A stretch of 6,745 nucleotides of DNA from a bacterium (lineage in GTDB: Bacteria; Krumholzibacteriota; Krumholzibacteria; LZORAL124-64-63), in NCBI GenBank assembly GCA_021767885.1, contig JAASSM010000104.1:1-6745 (forward strand), in the 5' to 3' direction. The position numbers were made by a program, and so were the translations under genes. The notes below the pieces were generated by a model, which ran no database searches, had not been told where the DNA came from, and saw only the letters and a list, made by a program, of their open reading frames with translations. Below, piece after piece: positions 5,550-6,745 of the stretch. How positions within the stretch are numbered: position 1 is the first letter of the stretch; every line of letters starts with the position of its first letter.

Positions 5550-6725
5550 GTGGAATCCATGCGGAACCTGGCCCGGCCGCGGGCCCTGGCCCGGCCGCGG
5601 GCCCTGGCCCTGCCGGCCCTGACCCTGCTGACCCTGGTGGCCGCCTGCCAGGACCGGTCCGCCGAGGGGCCGCCGGCCGCGGACGCGCCCCCCCCACCAC
5701 CCTCCGCTGCGGCTGCCGCGGCCACCGACGCGCCGCCGCCCGGGCATACCACGGGCCTGCCGCTGCCCGCCACCTTCGCCGGCGTCCTGCCCTGTGCCGA
5801 CTGCGAGGGCATCCACCACCATCTGGACCTCTGGCCCGACGGGGTCTTCCATCTGCGGCAGACCTACCTGGGCGAGGCGGACGGCACCTTCGACGACGTC
5901 GGCCTCTGGCGCCGGGATCCCGTCCGCGAGGTGATCTTCCTGCACGGCGGCCGCGAGGCCCCCCTCATGTTCGCCATCACCGGCCCGCGGACCCTGCGGC
6001 GCCTGGCGATGGACGGCAGCCCCATCGACTCGGACCTGCCGTACGACCTGACCACCGACGGCACGCTCGCGCCCACCGAGCTGACCCTGCCGGTGCGGGG
6101 GGCATTCACCTACCTGGCCGACGCGCCGCGCCTGCGGCTGTGCCGCACGGGACGGTCGTACCCGGTGGCCATGGAGGGGGCTTACCTCGAGCTCGAGCGC
6201 GCGTACCTGGCCGCCGACAAGCCCCGGCCGGGCGCACCGCTGCTGGCCCATCTGGAGGCCACCATCACCATGCGGCCGGGCATGGAGGGCGACGCGCGGG
6301 TCCCCACGGTGGTGGTCCGCGAGTTCGGCCGCCTCGAACCGGAAGGGTCGTGCACCTCGCCCCTGGACGTGGTGGGGCTGACCGACCACGCATGGCGCCT
6401 GCTCACCCTGGACGGCCAGCCGGCCACCGTGGCGGACGCCCGCCACGATCCGCAGCTGATCCTCGGCAGCCAGGAACAGCGCTATCACGCCACCGTGGGC
6501 TGCAACCGCCTGGGCGGCCGCTACTCCCTCGCCGGGCCGGAGATCGCGTTCGAGCCCGGCGCCTCCACGCTCATGGCCTGCCCGCCGCCTCTGGAGGAGC
6601 TCGAGCAGCGCCTGCAGCAGGTCCTGGGCCGGGCCGCCCGGTGGGCCATCGACGGCCGGCGCCTCGCCCTGCACGACGCCTCCGGCGCGACCATCGCCAC
6701 CGCCGAGGTGGTGATCCTGCGCTGA
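5550..6725 (+). CDS. Lipoprotein with NlpE-type CxxC domain and C-terminal META/HslJ domain
   Basis: The 391-residue product begins with a lipoprotein signal peptide: Arg-rich n-region, Leu-rich core (about 19-30) and lipobox VAAC with lipidated C33. A Pro/Ala linker (about 40-68) follows. Residues 72-175 resemble NlpE N-terminal domains: FAGVLPCADCEGI (C82, C85), then LDLWPDGVFHLRQTYLG and GLWRRD. Residues about 184-268 (GAFTYLADAPRLRLC, C198) resemble the NlpE C-terminal OB-like domain. Residues about 275-391 form a META/HslJ domain: W282 plus LDGQPATV, the GCNRLGGRYSL block (C318), STLMACP (C344), and a helix rich in Glu/Gln/Leu. In enterobacteria NlpE reports lipoprotein sorting, surface adhesion and copper stress to Cpx, and HslJ is linked to heat/novobiocin resistance. 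An envelope-stress or metal-sensing role here is inferred from family only. The GTG start is chosen by the Shine-Dalgarno spacing. It lies 136 bases after the VIT gene, same strand. Confidence 0.85.
   Translation: MESMRNLARPRALARPRALALPALTLLTLVAACQDRSAEGPPAADAPPPPPSAAAAAATDAPPPGHTTGLPLPATFAGVLPCADCEGIHHHLDLWPDGVFHLRQTYLGEADGTFDDVGLWRRDPVREVIFLHGGREAPLMFAITGPRTLRRLAMDGSPIDSDLPYDLTTDGTLAPTELTLPVRGAFTYLADAPRLRLCRTGRSYPVAMEGAYLELERAYLAADKPRPGAPLLAHLEATITMRPGMEGDARVPTVVVREFGRLEPEGSCTSPLDVVGLTDHAWRLLTLDGQPATVADARHDPQLILGSQEQRYHATVGCNRLGGRYSLAGPEIAFEPGASTLMACPPPLEELEQRLQQVLGRAARWAIDGRRLALHDASGATIATAEVVILR
5567..5602 (+). repeat. Perfect 18-bp tandem duplication inside the signal peptide
   Basis: The 18-base unit beginning CCTGGCCCGG occurs at 5567-5584 and again, identically, at 5585-5602, followed by a decayed partial third copy. 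It is in frame and encodes LARPRA twice in the n-region of the lipoprotein signal peptide. Each unit can fold as GGCCCG-GCCG-CGGGCC, so two stable hairpins would sit about 20 bases after the start codon. Confidence 0.85.
5688..5695 (+). repeat. C8 homopolymer tract in the lipoprotein linker
   Basis: Eight consecutive C residues encode part of the five-proline stretch (residues 47-51) just after the lipobox. A one-base slip would frameshift everything after the lipid anchor. Such tracts can mediate phase variation, but they also arise passively from Pro codons in GC-rich genomes. Confidence 0.7.
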
Positions 6726-6745
6726 CCCTCGCCCGCGAACCTCGA

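Noticed and set aside
5253..6674. A 473-codon open frame on the minus strand across the end of the VIT gene and most of the lipoprotein gene
   Set aside because: It is Gly/Arg/Pro-rich low-complexity sequence crossing a gene boundary; an antisense shadow.
1..6745. tRNA, rRNA, CRISPR, IS element or prophage signals
   Set aside because: No cloverleaf-like segment, conserved rRNA block, regularly spaced repeat array, transposase, integrase or terminal inverted repeats were recognised on either strand.

Overview
This is a very GC-rich bacterial window with tight, convergent and divergent gene packing. It carries five complete genes and probably the last few codons of a sixth. Two points suggest a diderm from a poorly cultured lineage. 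One is a lipobox lipoprotein. The other is a secreted protein made of LVIVD-type propeller repeats and ending in an SPNPFNP / FlgD-like Ig tail, an architecture common in candidate phyla such as Eisenbacteria/Eiseniibacteriota and Krumholzibacteriota. That placement is an inference from protein style and GC content, not from a marker gene.

Layout. Positions 1-69 hold what looks like the hydrophobic C-terminus of a membrane protein on the + strand. A short gap (70-228) follows, with a bipartite hairpin and a weak promoter. The + strand gene at 229-1434 encodes an archaeal-type (ApgM/COG3635) phosphoglycerate mutase-like metalloenzyme. It converges, with only 15 bases between stops, on a large minus-strand gene (1450-3750) for an exported repeat protein that can be read as two consecutive seven-bladed beta-propellers plus a FlgD-like tail. 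Upstream of it on the same strand lies a SAM-dependent methyltransferase (3809-4438). The 58-base gap between them contains a good extended -10 promoter, so the propeller gene may have its own promoter. A divergent intergenic region (4439-4651) with a perfect 16-bp palindrome separates the methyltransferase from a + strand VIT1/CCC1-type metal transporter (4652-5413). Next, after 136 bases, comes a + strand lipoprotein (5550-6725) combining an NlpE-type CxxC domain, a probable OB-like middle domain and a C-terminal META/HslJ domain.

How the genes relate. No single pathway ties the window together. The only plausible thematic pair is the VIT-family Fe/Mn transporter followed by the NlpE/META lipoprotein, both linked to metal or envelope stress, but the gap and a separate promoter-like motif argue against tight co-transcription. 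The mutase is central carbon metabolism; the methyltransferase and propeller protein look like envelope or surface functions. I found no rRNA, tRNA, CRISPR array, IS element, integrase or riboswitch. I do not see a convincing new multi-gene system here. The most interesting items are local: a metal-site substitution in the mutase, the double propeller, the three-domain lipoprotein with an 18-bp duplication in its signal peptide and a C8 tract in its linker, and the intergenic palindrome.
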